The position numbers and the translations under genes were made by a program. The notes beneath the pieces are model-generated. The model was not told the DNA's origin. It ran no database searches and saw only the letters and a list, made by a program, of their open reading frames with translations. Of a DNA stretch of 64,000 nt, positions 25,006-37,590 are shown piece by piece (the stretch's first letter is position 1; each line of letters starts with the position of its first letter). The DNA comes from Lateolabrax maculatus (taxonomy: Eukaryota; Chordata; Actinopteri; Acropomatiformes; Lateolabracidae), in NCBI GenBank assembly GCA_031216445.1, contig CM062196.1, forward strand, positions 25,617,501 to 25,681,500, written 5' to 3'.

Positions 25006-25398
25006 CAACTAAATTCAAGATTTCAAGGGCTTTTAAATGTCTCATACACAGGCAATATGTGGAGTGCAGTGTGGCATACTTATTAACACTGTATGAAAAG
25101 TCGAGTGTGAAGAATAAGGATTAAAAAAATTAAAAGGATAAAGATTTAACAATAAAATATTGGGTGGTTATTTTTCTATCACTATCTGAATCTTGGTATA
25201 GACATAGTCAATTGTTGTGTGGAGTAAGAGAAGACTATAAGTGGGAAACAGATTCCCACACAGAAAGAACAAATATCCAGTTTAATTGACACCTTCAGTG
25301 CTGCAAACACTGTTGGCAGAATCCCATGTGAGCCTTCTTCACAATATATCAATTCTGGGCCCCTTGCTTGGCGGAAGCTAGCTCAGTTTCCATAGTAA

Positions 25399-25411
25399 CC
25401 CCCCCCCCCCC
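25399..25411. repeat. Poly-C run
   Basis: 13 consecutive C next to CATAGTAA. Confidence 0.9.
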
Positions 25412-25544
25412 AACACTCCCCTCGCTGCTAAGCAATGCAGGAAGTGCAGTAGTGCAGTGATGGAGGATGCTTTGGGATAGTCTCCAGCGTGGCACATTAA
25501 CCTACTTCCCCACCAGTCGGGGGGAGTAACCCGGATGCAGAATG

Positions 25545-25765
25545 GGAAGGAGAAAAATGGACGCAGGACAGGACGGGAAGGCAGAAAAGAAAAGGCAGAA
25601 GGAATGGAGAGGGACGGGTGGAAAAAAAGGAAGGATGGAAGGAGGAATGGTGGAGACGCAGAGGGGATGGGAAGGAGGGAAAGGGAAAAACTGAGCAAGA
25701 GATAGAAGTGACTCGGATAAGAAAAGAGAGCTATGTATGGAGAAGGCAAAAAAGGTAGAGAAAAT
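25545..25765. repeat. Polypurine (GA-rich) tract
   Basis: About 220 bases that are overwhelmingly A and G on the plus strand, with units such as GGAAGGA and GGGAAGGAGGGAAAGGG. A matching minus-strand pyrimidine ORF is a composition artefact. Confidence 0.8.
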
Positions 25766-26398
25766 GTGATATAGGATAGAAAATGGGATTTCTAGTCATA
25801 AACCAGCATAAATGTTTACAAATAATTACACACAAAGCCCTAATCACTGTAAAGGTGCTGCGTGTCCAGAGGATTTACTGTAATTGCATTCTTGTAAATC
25901 ATTCAAAATAAAAAAAATCTGATCCTGGTCTCATCAAATATTCACCCAGATGAATCAAACATCAACATAATTAATGGATGCTGCAAAATAGAGAATCACC
26001 TAAACACAATGAATGGACACCAATTACTATATCTTTGAATATGGTGATGACCCACACTGATGAGACTCAACGACTCCCCTGCCCATGTGCAGAGCATCCT
26101 TCTGCCTCCTTCTGCACTCAGCGGTCCTGATGAGAGGACGGAGCTTCCCTGCCTCTCTCTCATTTGCTCTGCCTCTCTTTACCAATTTGAACCAAGTTGA
26201 AGGATTTCCAGAAAAAGCCACAATCCTATGACGCATTGTCCGGCATACACTTCACCCAACAACATGGGTGGGTGGATAATCCAAGACAAGACGGCTCTCC
26301 GAGGAGAAAATATAAAAGCAAATCTTATTCAAACCACCTGAAAGTGTGAAACATGGAGAGGGAGATGAGGGTTAAAGGGGAGAAATGTGACGACTCAC

Positions 26399-26477
26399 CA
26401 ACATGAGTGATGACACACTGCACCCTCTGTAGCAGCTCCTGCACCGACATCTCGTCTTCTCTCAGCCAGCACAGCAT
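26399..26477 (-). CDS. Exon-like segment, possible first coding exon of an unidentified minus-strand gene
   Basis: From the ATG at 26477 (minus) the frame reads MLCWLREDEMSVQELLQRV and on to ITHV. It then meets an excellent donor (TTG|GTGAGT) at 26399/26398. The open frame also extends upstream to about 26510 (RRVDATNIPE) before a CT-rich tract. It lies head-to-head with rfc4, about 2 kb away, with no obvious next exon in phase. Helical, leucine/glutamine-rich; function unknown. Confidence 0.3.
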
Positions 26478-26507
26478 CTCAGGGATGTTCGTCGCATCCA
26501 CTCTCCT

Positions 26508-26600
26508 CCCGTTCTCTCTCTCCCTCTCTCTCTCTCCCTCCGCTGCCACACCTCCTCCCGTCAGCCTTCCCTTCCCCAACAGTCTCCCGTCCTTTTGCTC
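26508..26600. repeat. CT-rich tract
   Basis: CTCTCTCCCTCTCTCTCTCT and flanking pyrimidine-rich bases, directly upstream (minus sense) of the exon-like segment at 26399-26477. Confidence 0.85.
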
Positions 26601-26754
26601 CCTAATCTAGTTATCTCCTTTGAGATTTTTTTCTCCTCTTTTTTTCTCTCCGCTGCCTCTTTATTCTTTGATTTCTCTTATGTTGAGCCACTCCTCTCCT
26701 CTATCAAAGCTCCCTCCAAATCCAAACAATCACAAAGCCTGTGGGTGACAGTGA

Positions 26755-27100
26755 TTGTGCCACTCCCAGCCAGTCAGCAAAATAGTGAGCTCGGGAATAA
26801 AAATAATCAGCTTGTCGGCCAGGTGCAGGTGAAATAACCCGGACAGCCAGTCAGTGAATAAAATCAGAAGTCAGCCCGTGTTTGGTGAACAAAATAACAA
26901 GTCCAACAGACAATAAACAATAAATGCTGGTCAGTCCGTCAGTGAGACAATTAGAGACAATTAGTTTGTCTGCCTGTCAGTCAGCAAACTGGGCAGTTAG
27001 CGAAAAAAAACAGCAAAACCATTAAAGAAAATAGCCAGTTTGTCTGTAAATTTGTAAGTCACAAGAAAAAAACAGCCACTCAGTAATAAGGTAAAAAAAA
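26755..27100. repeat. Diffuse cluster of CAGTCAG-type motifs
   Basis: The motif CCAGTCAG or GTCAGT recurs at uneven spacing (about 26767, 26846, 26870, 26934, 26975), mixed with AATAAA-like strings. It looks like a decayed minisatellite. No gene seen. Confidence 0.4.
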
Positions 27101-28239
27101 AGCTCAACAAAACATCAGTTGTTCAGTCATTTTCATGATGCTGGGAAGCAGATCCAAAAAGCAAAAAGAAGCCTCCACGTCAAAGACACAATAATCCTCA
27201 TAGCAAAAAAATAAAAAAATAAAAAATGAAATAAAGAAGGATGGGAAAAGATGCTCCTCAGGATGAAAACATTGAGAATACTGGCATAATAGTCCACTCC
27301 ACTTATTGGAACAGTCTCCAGGATACGGGTAGGGAAGCACTGCTGCTGCTTTGATGATGCTCTGTTTGCTCTAATAAAGAAGCTGAGTCACAAAGAGGAA
27401 AAACGAATCAGAGGGCTGCTATACCTGCCTGCAGGGCGGAGGGAGAAACACAGGAACAGAGGGGTGGGGGGATGGACAGGGTAGGGTGGGGGTTAATAGG
27501 TCCATGAGAGAAATCCTGGTGCCCGGAGCTGTACATGGACTGGAGCTAGTGGAAGATTGACTGATCGTCAAACAGAAATATTCCCTGATTTTAATTAGAT
27601 TTAAGGTAGGGGAAATAACACAGAAACTTATTTTTAAATCAAGGATGGTTTTTTGAGTGACTTAAAAGACAGTCAGCGTCACTGATTCCACCATCATTAT
27701 CTCAGGATGGCTCGAACAAAACAAATCAATAGCCACCACCCATCATTCGTCATTCATGCTTTGGGTTGCCTGGGTTCATTCGGTGATACCAGAGGCCACT
27801 TATCCCACTCCACGTTTTCATTCAAGCAAACAATGGCATTAGCATGTCTCCATGTGCCTATGGCTCCTGGGACTGTGGAGATTGCCTGGGAGACAACCAT
27901 TAGCCAGAGACATCTGCACTCAGCCTCACCCTGCCAGCCAATTACAGGCCCCACTGAAGGCTTTCAAAGGACAGAAACAGCAGCTGGCAGACAAAGCAGA
28001 GCATAATCCTGGACAGTGTTTGTTGACTCATCCATTTAAACACTACTGTGCTCATATGTGCAAATGTGTTGACTTAGTAACAGTGAATTTGCTTTTTGTA
28101 AATCATAAATTCATAAAAAACTGGAAAAAGTGTGAATTTTTAAGTTGTTTCATGTTTATACAATCCAACTGTTTGGAATATAACTAAAAAAAACTGCGCA
28201 TTAACAAAGCAGGGTAACACGAGAGGCGGGGGGACATAT

Positions 28240-28537
28240 GGAGAGGAAAAGAAGAGAAGAGAAGAAAGAAAAGGATGGGAGGAGATGTGCGCGAGGCAGG
28301 CAGGACCGACTCCAGCATCCGCAGCATCTGATTGGAAGCCACGAAATGTCGTCAGCGGAAGTTGTCTTCCCCGCCAGAGCGGGAAACTGCTGCTGTTCCA
28401 CATGTCAACAAGCAGACTGCCTGACCCGACACAGCCGGCTATCAGGAGCAATATCATTGTTCGCTTTTGGGACGTAGTAACTCAAGTCTGTGGGATATTT
28501 AGGGCAGAGTTTGTCTTAACAGCGGTTGGTATATAAG
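28240..28537 (+). promoter_or_regulatory. rfc4: rfc4 promoter and probable non-coding first exon
   Basis: About 540 bp upstream of the rfc4 start codon lies a relatively CpG-rich block. It contains an inverted CCAAT box (ATTGG, 28331-28335), an ETS-like CGGAAG (about 28356) and GCGGGAAA (28379-28386), which matches the E2F consensus. An NF-Y plus E2F layout is the usual one for S-phase replication genes. A good donor (AAG|GTAAGT) after 28537 suggests that a 5' UTR exon ends there. It would be spliced to an acceptor at 29018 (TCTGCAG) or 29068 (AAATCAG), just before the ATG. The transcription start itself cannot be placed from sequence. The intron also holds a small perfect inverted repeat, ACTATTAGC/GCTAATAGT, near 28590. 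Confidence 0.6.
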
Positions 28538-29076
28538 GTAAGTCTATCTGCAAAACTGCAGAATCAACGGCTAACAAGTGGCTAATACTATTAGCTCGCT
28601 AATAGTAAACAGGCCACCGCTGGCTAACGTAGATAGCTGATTGTTGTTAGCATGTTAGTTACTGTCATGTGTGACGCCAGGTGTAGTTTATCCCATTGCA
28701 ACTAAGATATCTCAATAATCATTTTCAAGGCTAAATGACAACGGTACATGATGTCATTTTAGCATGTAAGGCTCAACCACAACAACATTCATTCTGTTGA
28801 GTAGTAGGCTGCCAAACTGATTTTCATTTTTGTCACATCTAACCTAACGTGGCTACACACTTTACCGTCGTTAACTCGACTGTTAGTCCCTGGGTGCAGT
28901 AGTTTGACCCCTTTGAATAACCATCAGATATTACAGACATGATGTATCTTCTATCCAAGGGAAGCTTTGTGCTACAACTTCATTTTAGGTACATTGTCTA
29001 ATGTGTCTGTTTCTGCAGCTATTTGTTTTTTCATCTCTGGGTGTTTCTGCTGCTTCTACTAAAATCAGGAGGAGTC

Positions 29077-32000
29077 ATGCAGGCCTTCTTGAAAGGAGCC
29101 ACTGTTCAGGCGACCAGACCTCAGAAAGACAAGGCAGCAGCAGGTCCCAGTACAGAGAAGAAAGCCAAGGCTGTTCCTTGGGTAGAAAAATAGTAAGTGT
29201 GAACCCCAAAGGTGTGCTGTGCATTATGTCTGTTTTATGCTTCTGTTGCCTGAATCCACCACATCCACCCTTTAGTAGCCTTAGAGTTCAGACCAGTGTG
29301 CAGTCGACTTTCAGCTGGTCCCCCTCGTAAATGTCATTGTTAGATTCATCGCAAGCTAGCCAGAGCCATAAAGTATACTTTTATGATGCCAATAATTTTC
29401 AGTTTTTGTTGAAACTGTTGTACAGGTGTTGATGTAGTTTAGTTTAGTTTAGCTCATATGTAGTGGTGGTGTTGTGCTGGACTGTATTACATTGAGAGGT
29501 GCTCCTAATATTCAGCATATATTGGATTGCATGTCTAATTGATTAATGAACCAACATGCTAAATGATTACTAACAGGCTGTATTTGTGCAAACCCCAGCA
29601 GGCCAAAGTGTGTTGATGAGGTGGCATTTCAGGAGGAGGTGGTAGCAGTTCTGAAGAAATCTCTGGAAGGAGCCGATGTAAGTATTAGCCTGTTAAAATG
29701 GCTTTTTTAAAATGCTGTGAAAAATCATGTCATGCATACATTCACCATATAGCAAAGACCAATATTGTTTTTTCAATTTCAGTTTCTACTTTTTCTGCCT
29801 TCCACACTCCCTTACAGATTTTTTTTTTCGTAATTACATTATAATAAAGCAGTAGTAGTGCAACAATATAAAGGCAATTAGTAACTAAAATAAATTAAAT
29901 GAGTGCTCACAAAAGCAGTACACAAAGGCAAACAGCATTTTTTGTGTTTTATTTGCAGCTTCCCAACTTGCTCTTTTATGGCCCTCCTGGAACAGGAAAG
30001 ACTTCCACCATCTTAGCTGCTGCCAGAGAACTTTATGGGTGAGTGAGCCGTAAGCGGTGTTGTTGGCGAGAAGCAGAAAGTTCTGCCGTATACCTTTTTT
30101 TTCTTGTTTTGGTTTGATCACTCACCTGCGTCTTGTTGGTGGATTTCCCCTCTTGCATGAATCCCGTCCTCCTCCACTGCCCCTCCAGTCCGGAACTGTA
30201 CAGACAGAGGGTGCTGGAACTTAACGCCTCCGATGAACGAGGCATCCAGGTCGTCAGGGAGAAGGTCAAGAACTTTGCTCAGCTCACTGTGGCCGGGACC
30301 CGCACAGAGTGAGTCAGCATTGATCACATCACATGTGTGCTCACACGCAGGGCAATTTTAGTTGCTCTGCAATGACCATGTGAACTTAAACACATACATT
30401 TTTTTTTTTAAAAAGTGGATGAATCATTTCAGATGTATCTCTCTCCAAACGTATGCTAAAACGTTCAGTCACTGTGTTTTGCTGTATCTGTAGTGGGAAG
30501 CCATGTCCTCCTTTTAAGATCATCATCCTGGATGAGGCAGACTCCATGACGGGACCGGCTCAGGCTGCTCTCAGGAGGACCATGGAGAAGGAGTCCCGCA
30601 CCACCCGCTTCTGCCTCATCTGCAACTACATCAGCAGGTCAGCTGACTTATCACAGTTGTCGACACGCAGACCCACTCGACCTGTGTGCGACTGATCCTG
30701 ACCGTATCCGTGTGTTCTCCAGGATTATAGAGCCTCTGACCTCTAGGTGCTCCAAGTTTCGCTTCAAACCTCTGGCCAATCAGATCCAAGAAGAGCGCCT
30801 TCTGGAGATCTGTGAGAAGGAGAAGCTTAAGTACACCAAAGAGGTAAAAGAGAAAGAATATGACAGTGTTGCTGTAATTTGAACCTGTAAGAAATGTTTG
30901 AGCTGTTTGGGTCATTTGGCCCAAACCAAGAAAAGTTTCATTGTTGTCTTTTAGTTCTGGGCCCTATTTACCGTTAATACGCATTCTAATACGCATTCTT
31001 AAAGGTTGAGGGGGCTTTCTAAGAGAGTTTCTATTAACAGTTGACTTGCTAATCAACTGTTGTGTTGATGTAAAAGAAGTACAATAATTTAAAAATAATA
31101 CAATTGCTAAAGAGGGCTGTTGACCTAAGCAGAACTTAAGAACAAGAAATCAACTAAAAAAAGAACTAAAACAATTTTAAAAAAACCTCTGAAACTTGAG
31201 ATTGCAGTTCATCATGGAGGTGTCAGACGCTCTTAGCCCTCTACAAGCAAGTTCAATGCTTTCAGAAAACACAATTTAGAGCTTTCACATCAGCCTAAAC
31301 AAATTAACCAGTTTGTGTGAATTTGTACCAGGAGAGTTTTAAGTGAAAGCAACTATGGAATTTGGAATTGGAGGATTTTGGAGGCACTATGGCCATTGTG
31401 ATGAGTACTATTTGCAAACTTGTTTGAATATCCGTTCAGACAAGTTTGAAGTTGGGAGGATGCTTGTCTGTAAAATACTGACATACAGTATGTCACTAAA
31501 ACTATGTAAAGCCTGTATTGCATGACAAGGCCACCAGAGGGCATCTGATGTCATAACAGTTTTTCTCAGTTCACAGGTTTTCTGAAGGCATACCTCTTAA
31601 GCATGCTTTACCTGGGGATTTAATTTATGCCTTTTTGGATGTTCGGTGTTACACAAATATACTGTAATATATGAACATGAAGAAAGCAAGAATATAGCAA
31701 GAAAACACTGTTTCAATGTTCATATGTGCAGACTGGCTTGAAAAAATGTGAATTTATCCTTTAAGGCATTGTAATTTCAGGTCGAATTAGTGTGTTTTTT
31801 TTTTTTTGTTTTTGTTTTTTTTTTTAACCCTGTGGAGAAAAACTGACTATCTGTTCATGACTTGGTTGTGAATTTTGTTCATACCTAAGAGGTATAAGAG
31901 GTTAGGCTTTGGCTGCTGCTTTCTCTGCACAGCTGGTAAAGCCAAGGAGTGATGGCTGTTTCTGTTCATCTAGAGCATAGCAGCATTGGTGAAGGTGTCC

Positions 32001-34299
32001 GACGGAGACCTGCGGAAAGCCATCACCTTCCTCCAGAGTGCTGCGCGCCTAAGTGTCAACAAGGAGATCACAGAGCACACCGTCATTGAAATAGCCGGGG
32101 TGAGACGCACTTGTTTGTGTCATAGAGGAGACAGGAGGAGGAGGTGAAGGATTTACTAACTGTAGTTAGCCTGAAACCTTGCCGTACTATATTACAGGCA
32201 TGTGAATCTGTTATTGTGCTCTCTTATAGGTCGTCCCTTCCAAGATGATTGACAACTTGCTCCAGATCTGCTTGAAAGGAACATTTGAGAAACTAGAGGT
32301 TGCAGTTAGGGTAGGTGTTGTGAACTGCCAGTGATTTGTCCCTGTGCCCTAAATTACTAGCACTTTGTTTAGTGTGTCTCGCGTTTGTTTTTTGTTGTTA
32401 GTTATTCTAAATTACATATTTCAGTCCAAAGACTTGAAATATTTAATAATAAAAAATAAAGTTTTCTTTTTTTTTTATGAGCCAAAAAGCCATTTTCATC
32501 TATGATGTATCCCTGATGTGACATTCTCACATGTTGAATATCCTTTCGTTAGAACATGGTGGACGAAGGCTATGCAGCCACGCAGATCCTGAGTCAGCTC
32601 CATGAGTCTATCATAGAGCACGACCTGAGCGACAAGCAGAAGTCAGCCATCACAGAGAAGATGGCAGTAAGTGATCCTGCTTTTCTGTTTGACTTGTTTT
32701 CTTTGTAAATAAATTAGTGACTGTAGTGCTGACAAAATATGAGCTTTAGGGGCAGAGGAGCTAATTCGCACAGTAAAGACCACAAATTCAATGAGTGAGA
32801 TGAGTGAGACAGTTGATGAGTAACAAATTGACCAAGAAACCATATGCATCAGTATTTGTCTGATCCAGCTCAGCAGGTGGCAATGATTGACAGATCAAAC
32901 AACGTTCACTTTACAATAACTAATCACCAGCCAACAGATAAAACCTTTTACAAGGTGAGAAAAGTAGAGGTAGATGGGTAATCCGTTTTATTCATGTGGG
33001 AATGTGGAAAGAAAACCTCACCGCATAAGAGGGGCAAATGAAGCACTGGGGCTTGTGTTAGCATGCTATGAGCTAAAGGATAAAGTTCATGTTGAACTGA
33101 AATCGTGATTTTAGGGATTATTTTTTGGGGGAAGATGCGTCCAGATGAGAGAGAACTAACTACAATTCAGAAGGAGAAGGGACACGGGTTCCAAATGTAA
33201 TGAAATACATACAGTATGCTGTAGCTGCAGTATGCGCTACACATGACTGTTCTATCATATCAAGCTTAACTGCAGCTGAATCAGACATCAGATGACTTGA
33301 GGATTAAAACTGCTGCGCTGATGTAAAGGAATGCTGTAAATGCGTTTTGTTGGCTCTGGTCCCAATCCGAGACTTTTTAATATTGAGTATCTGCTGATAC
33401 CAAATCTGATCTGTGACTTCTGAATGCTGATTAAATATGTATCTGACACATTAAAATAACAGGTTTAGATTACTAGGTTTCCCACACCCTTTTGTATATG
33501 ATTCAAATACTGGAAGTCTGGGTCAAAACCATCAAGTTGATTAGATTACTGATATGGATCAGTTTTACTGGGAGAATATGATTCCTGAATTTGACTTGAA
33601 GTGATCCGCCAGAGAGAAGAAGCATCACTCTGTTGGAGTTGTTGGAACCACAAAACTCTTGCTCACCCGTGATTGCACAGTGGTGTTCCAGAGTGACTTT
33701 CCCCTTATAAACAATCTTTGGCTGAGCACAGACCAGACTACAGCAAAGTTTCACTTTGGCCTGTCGTCAAGTTTCTTACTGTGTTAATATTAATGACAGT
33801 TGATACGACCTGCCGATGTTTTGCCCCATTTTTATTCTTTTAAAGAGATGGTCAACACCAGCTAAAAATGATTTGTACGCTGCTTTTTGCTAATGAGAAA
33901 GAGAGTTGGAACTCGTAGCGAAGCCATGTGTTTAGCCAATCTGGACGTTTGTTCAGAGTCACCCGCACCCAAATCATTTTCACTCACATATACACACAAA
34001 ATGCTGAGCCTTCCCTGAACAGTTGACTTCCTGAAGACTGACAGGAAAACAGAAGTAAGGGGCAACATTTGATGAGCAGTAACTGGGTTTTTGCAAAGAT
34101 AATTCAACATACTCAATCATTTCACAGATTTGATCAGGGCCATAATACACTCTGATATGTCATGTAAAAGTTGATGTTTGTGCTTGTTTTCTCTCTGGTT
34201 CAGGTTGTAAGTAAATGCCTGTCAGACGGTGCAGATGAGTACCTGCAGATGTTGAGTCTGTGTTCGGTCATCATGCAGCAGGCCTCCCAGAACAACTGA
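29077..34299 (+). CDS. rfc4: Replication factor C subunit 4 (clamp-loader AAA+ ATPase), 10 coding exons
   Basis: Coding exons: 29077-29192, 29599-29677, 29959-30038, 30189-30308, 30494-30637, 30723-30843, 31974-32099, 32230-32310, 32553-32666, 34204-34299. All introns are GT-AG, and the parts join to 1077 nt with no stop (358 aa; human RFC4 is 363 aa). The start MQAFLKG and the stretch VPWVEKYRPK match vertebrate RFC4. Visible motifs are Walker A GPPGTGKT (residues 73-80), Walker B LDEAD (144-148) and the RFC-box SRC arginine-finger motif (187-189). The C-terminal half (about 225-358) is the helical collar region. Family knowledge: RFC4 is one of the small subunits of the pentameric RFC complex, which opens and loads the PCNA ring at primer-template junctions in the nucleus, and it is shared with alternative clamp loaders. 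The start is the first ATG of the conserved N-terminus. Every motif is intact, so the gene looks functional. Confidence 0.97.
33340..33450. repeat. Possible interspersed repeat fragment in rfc4 intron 9
   Basis: GGCTCTGGTCCCAATCCGAGACTTTTTAATATTGAGTATCTGCTGATACC resembles a dispersed fish repeat with the theme of an ATCTG-CGATAC stretch. Only one copy is in the window, so this rests on memory of the pattern. Confidence 0.3.
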
Positions 34300-34545
34300 A
34301 ATCTCCTCCCCAGGGGGAGTACTGTCATCTGCAGCCTCACTGAAACATCGGCATTTCACTCAGATCCAGCTCTGAAGAGGCTGTTCAGAGTTACAGTTTG
34401 AGACATCCAGCAGTGGATACTGGATGATACTGGTGTTGTTTATTGTCAGAAAACAGAGCTGTCATGGTGTTCTTCTCTGTATTTAATCAGAAACGGTGTC
34501 CCTCCGCTCCATGAGCACTTCAATAAATAAGACACAACCCCGTGA
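34300..34545 (+). terminator. rfc4: rfc4 3' UTR and poly(A) signal
   Basis: After the TGA at 34297-34299 a short 3' UTR leads to a canonical AATAAA at 34522-34527, which overlaps into AATAAATAA. No stronger signal lies between the stop and this site. The cleavage point is expected 10-30 nt downstream, near 34540-34550. Confidence 0.75.
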
Positions 34546-36300
34546 ACATGCTTTCAAAATCTCTGTTACTGTTAGAGCACCCATCAGATGTCTCTTTATT
34601 CTGTTTCATTCCTGTACTTACAAACAGATCTTTATACACTTTTTGCATTTTGGAAAGTAATAAATAGTTTTTTGTATATTTTCATTGTTTCCTTGAAGTC
34701 ATTGTTTATAATAAGGACATGCACTGAATCCACAGCAAGAGCTGCTTTTCTGGTCCATGACCTTGTTTTTAAAGTCTCAGTTCTTATCAATTGTGGATAG
34801 AAATTAGTCTTAACGTTGGTGATAAATGCGCATGTTTCATGATTAACAAATAGAAACAAGATTTTACAAATATGTATGACAATTTGACTATTTTATGGTG
34901 TTCACAAATCCAATCGATGAACATAGAATATAATGTAATACTCACTGCCTACTTCCATGTTAAATGGTAAAGGAAGGGTAAACTAATGGAGAAATGGACT
35001 CAACTTACTTGATTGCAAATGTCCTCCAGATGTGTGTTTGCCTGGCTTGTTAAAACAATTAAATAAACATTTTAGTGACACATGAACAACCGCTATTTTC
35101 TTAAAGAAAGACATGATTAGAAATCCCATACAGGATTTTGCTACTGTATTTACCATAGGATAATTCAGTGAAATTACATTTAGATCTGATTTCTCATTGA
35201 GTTTTTGCATATAACTTTCATAGCCTAACTACAACGCTCAGACCTCAATCTAGATTGAAACATTATTATGTCACACCAGGAGTTAAATTTAGGCTGGCGT
35301 TTTCTGCTGATACCATATCCCATTGCACCCTGTGTCACTAAGCTGGATATTTTCAAATAAAAATGTAACTTTACATCCATCTAAATAATCAGATACAGTA
35401 ACGGTAACTTTGTTTCCATCCTCATCCACAACATATTTTTATAGTATATATTTCATCACCAGTCTGTGCAGGGTAGTTTATGATTGCGGGTACAAGCTTC
35501 TACTTATTCATTTTCAGTTTTAGTTTGGATTTGTTTTTCTTCTTTTGCTCAGCTTTACCCGATCAGGCAGAAAACAGCACCCTCTACTGTGCCTGGTCAG
35601 GGTCCAAGCACTGATCTGCCACAGGTCAAAAACTATTCCAGAACTCCTCTTCAACGGGAAGCAATACTGTGCAACTAACCCATCAAAGTTTTCTCAATGA
35701 AACATGTAATGCGGTCTAAATATTTGTGTGTCCATAGACAACAAACCTTGAAGTCCTCATATTAAACAGGCTGACAAATCCTGCTTTACAGTACCATACT
35801 TTTCTTATATAAGAGCTGTATTCAAATAATGGTTGCGTCTCAAATAACAAACAAATAAAGGATGGTGATGTCAAAAGCATTTAGGCGAGGTGGAACTGGC
35901 TGTAGCCAAGGCTGCATGGTATATTCAGTATGATGTCCATTTCAGGACTAATTCCATCAGTACAACACCAGGGTCACTTCAAACTCACCACTCTGCAACA
36001 CAAATACCATTTTCATTCATTAGTTATATACTTGGGTATTTCCATTTTATGTTACATCATACTTCTACTGTTCTACATGTATCTGACAGTTACTGGTTAG
36101 TTTACAGACTTATTTCAGTCTGTAAACAGTCTTAGTCGCCTGCTGCAGAACTCTCCTGTCCTGGGACGTATCCAGTCTGGAAGCTTTCTATTGCTTGTCT
36201 GTTAAAGAACTTGGTGTGGGACTTTGCTTTCTTATGTTTCCTTAAGACATTTCTACAGTAAAACAGTAAAATTTTCAGTGAAATGTCTTCAGTTTTGCCT
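34546..36300. other. rfc4 - gypsy relic intergenic DNA
   Basis: AT-rich; short open frames without motifs. No gene seen. Confidence 0.6.
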
Positions 36301-37590
36301 TTAACAGTGGTCCGTTTCCATGCTAGCAATCTTAGAAAAATTGGTCAATAACTGTGAGGGTGGCCGTATTACCGTCACAGGGAGGCAGACCGGTGACGAA
36401 GTCCAGGGGGATGAGAGGCCGTGGCCGATGAGGAATAGGCAGCTTGCTGGAGGTTCTTGTGTTGACTGCAGACCGGCCAGGCGGTAACAAACTCCCAGGT
36501 GTCCTGTTCCATGGAAGACCACCAGAAGCGCTGACTAAGGAGAGCCAGGTTGCGTTCCACTCCGGGGTGACAGTGGACCTGCAAGCGAAGGTAAGCTGGG
36601 GGAAAAAGGCGATTAGCAGGACAACTGGGAGCAGGTCAAAAGTTTCAAAGAATGCTTTACTTCATGTTCGATTCCCCGGGTAACTGCTCCAGTGACGCAA
36701 TAAGTGGGGAAGATCTCAACAGGGTCTGCAGTCTTGTTCTCTGACTGGAACTGGCAAGAAAGGGTGTCTTGTTTTGCAGTCTTGGATCCTGAGCAATAGG
36801 ATCGATATTCGATAGTGGAGGAAATGAGCGGAAGATTTGTGGCCATTGAGACCTGAGTAGTTGATGCTGGAGTGGAGGGACTTGTTGTCCTAGCTAGCAC
36901 CTGGGGGAGACCAGGAGGACCGGACGATTCCCGCTGCCAAAGAGTTGTTGATGTACTTCTTAAATGACTTGGGTTTCAGGGGCGGACAGAGAGTAGAGTT
37001 GGCCTTTATGGGGAGAAATGCCTGTAAGGTGGTCGGTGGTGCAGTCATCTGGGCGATGTGGAGGCAGAGAGGTGGCTAGCGCTTTGTTAAACACCTCTTC
37101 CAGATCTAGGTATTCAACTCCCAAGAGATCATGGAATTCAAATGTAGGAGAATCACAAGGAGGAGGAGACAGAAAAGATCTTAGGCACACTGCATGACAG
37201 TTTGATTACCCAGCCCAAAATAACCCCCAGAGGACAAGCCAATGTGTGGGTTATGCCTGATGAACCATGGATACACCAGAATGACGTAGTTGGGGAGAGT
37301 CCATGAGGTGAACGGAGAGTGTTTCAAGGTGTTTAACTGACGTGCCCGGGCAGACTAGAACAGTTTGGAGTGACACTGAGCAGAGGAGGTGTTCCTCGAG
37401 GGCTGGCCCAGAGGGCTTAGCTGGAGGCTCCCGGTCGAGACCCAGTTTGGTGGCAAGCATGCTGTCCATGAAACTGAAACATCGATCAGGCAGAATTAGT
37501 TTGAAAAGGAAGGATCTGAGAGTAGTGTTCAGGCAGAGACAGTCCAAGATTGGAGACAAGAGTGCCACTAGCAGGAGCACTGGGTGGGGG
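36301..37590 (-). pseudogene. Ty3/gypsy retrotransposon relic (protease, RT and integrase fragments)
   Basis: Read on the minus strand from high to low coordinates, the segments follow gag-pol order. A protease-like block is at about 37250-37500 (FMDSMLATKLGL, HLMDSP). The start of the reverse-transcriptase region is at about 36960-37190 (TSLPPHRPDDCTTD, LYSLSAPE). An RNase H end is at about 36700-36800 (GSKTAKQDTLSCQF). The integrase HHCC zinc finger and core start are at about 36310-36590 (HCHPGVERNLALLSQRFWW, CSQHK). Most of the RT palm and RNase H, including the YxDD box, is deleted, and frameshifts separate the blocks. No LTRs were recognised. Family knowledge: these domains make up the pol of Metaviridae-type elements in fish genomes. 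This copy cannot function. Confidence 0.8.

Larger units (their letters stand above)
25006..28239. other. Gene-poor stretch upstream of rfc4
   Basis: Holds the polypurine tract, CT tract, CAGTCAG cluster and the exon-like segment at 26399-26477. The block 27730-27990 is less AT-rich with open frames on both strands but no motif. Confidence 0.5.

Noticed and set aside
25378..25749. 123-codon minus frame
   Set aside because: Phe/Leu/Ser/Pro-rich reading of the polypurine tract's complement.
36660..36690. GTTCGATTCCCCGGG, resembling a tRNA T-arm
   Set aside because: No matching A box, acceptor stem or anticodon arm upstream; it lies inside the gypsy relic.
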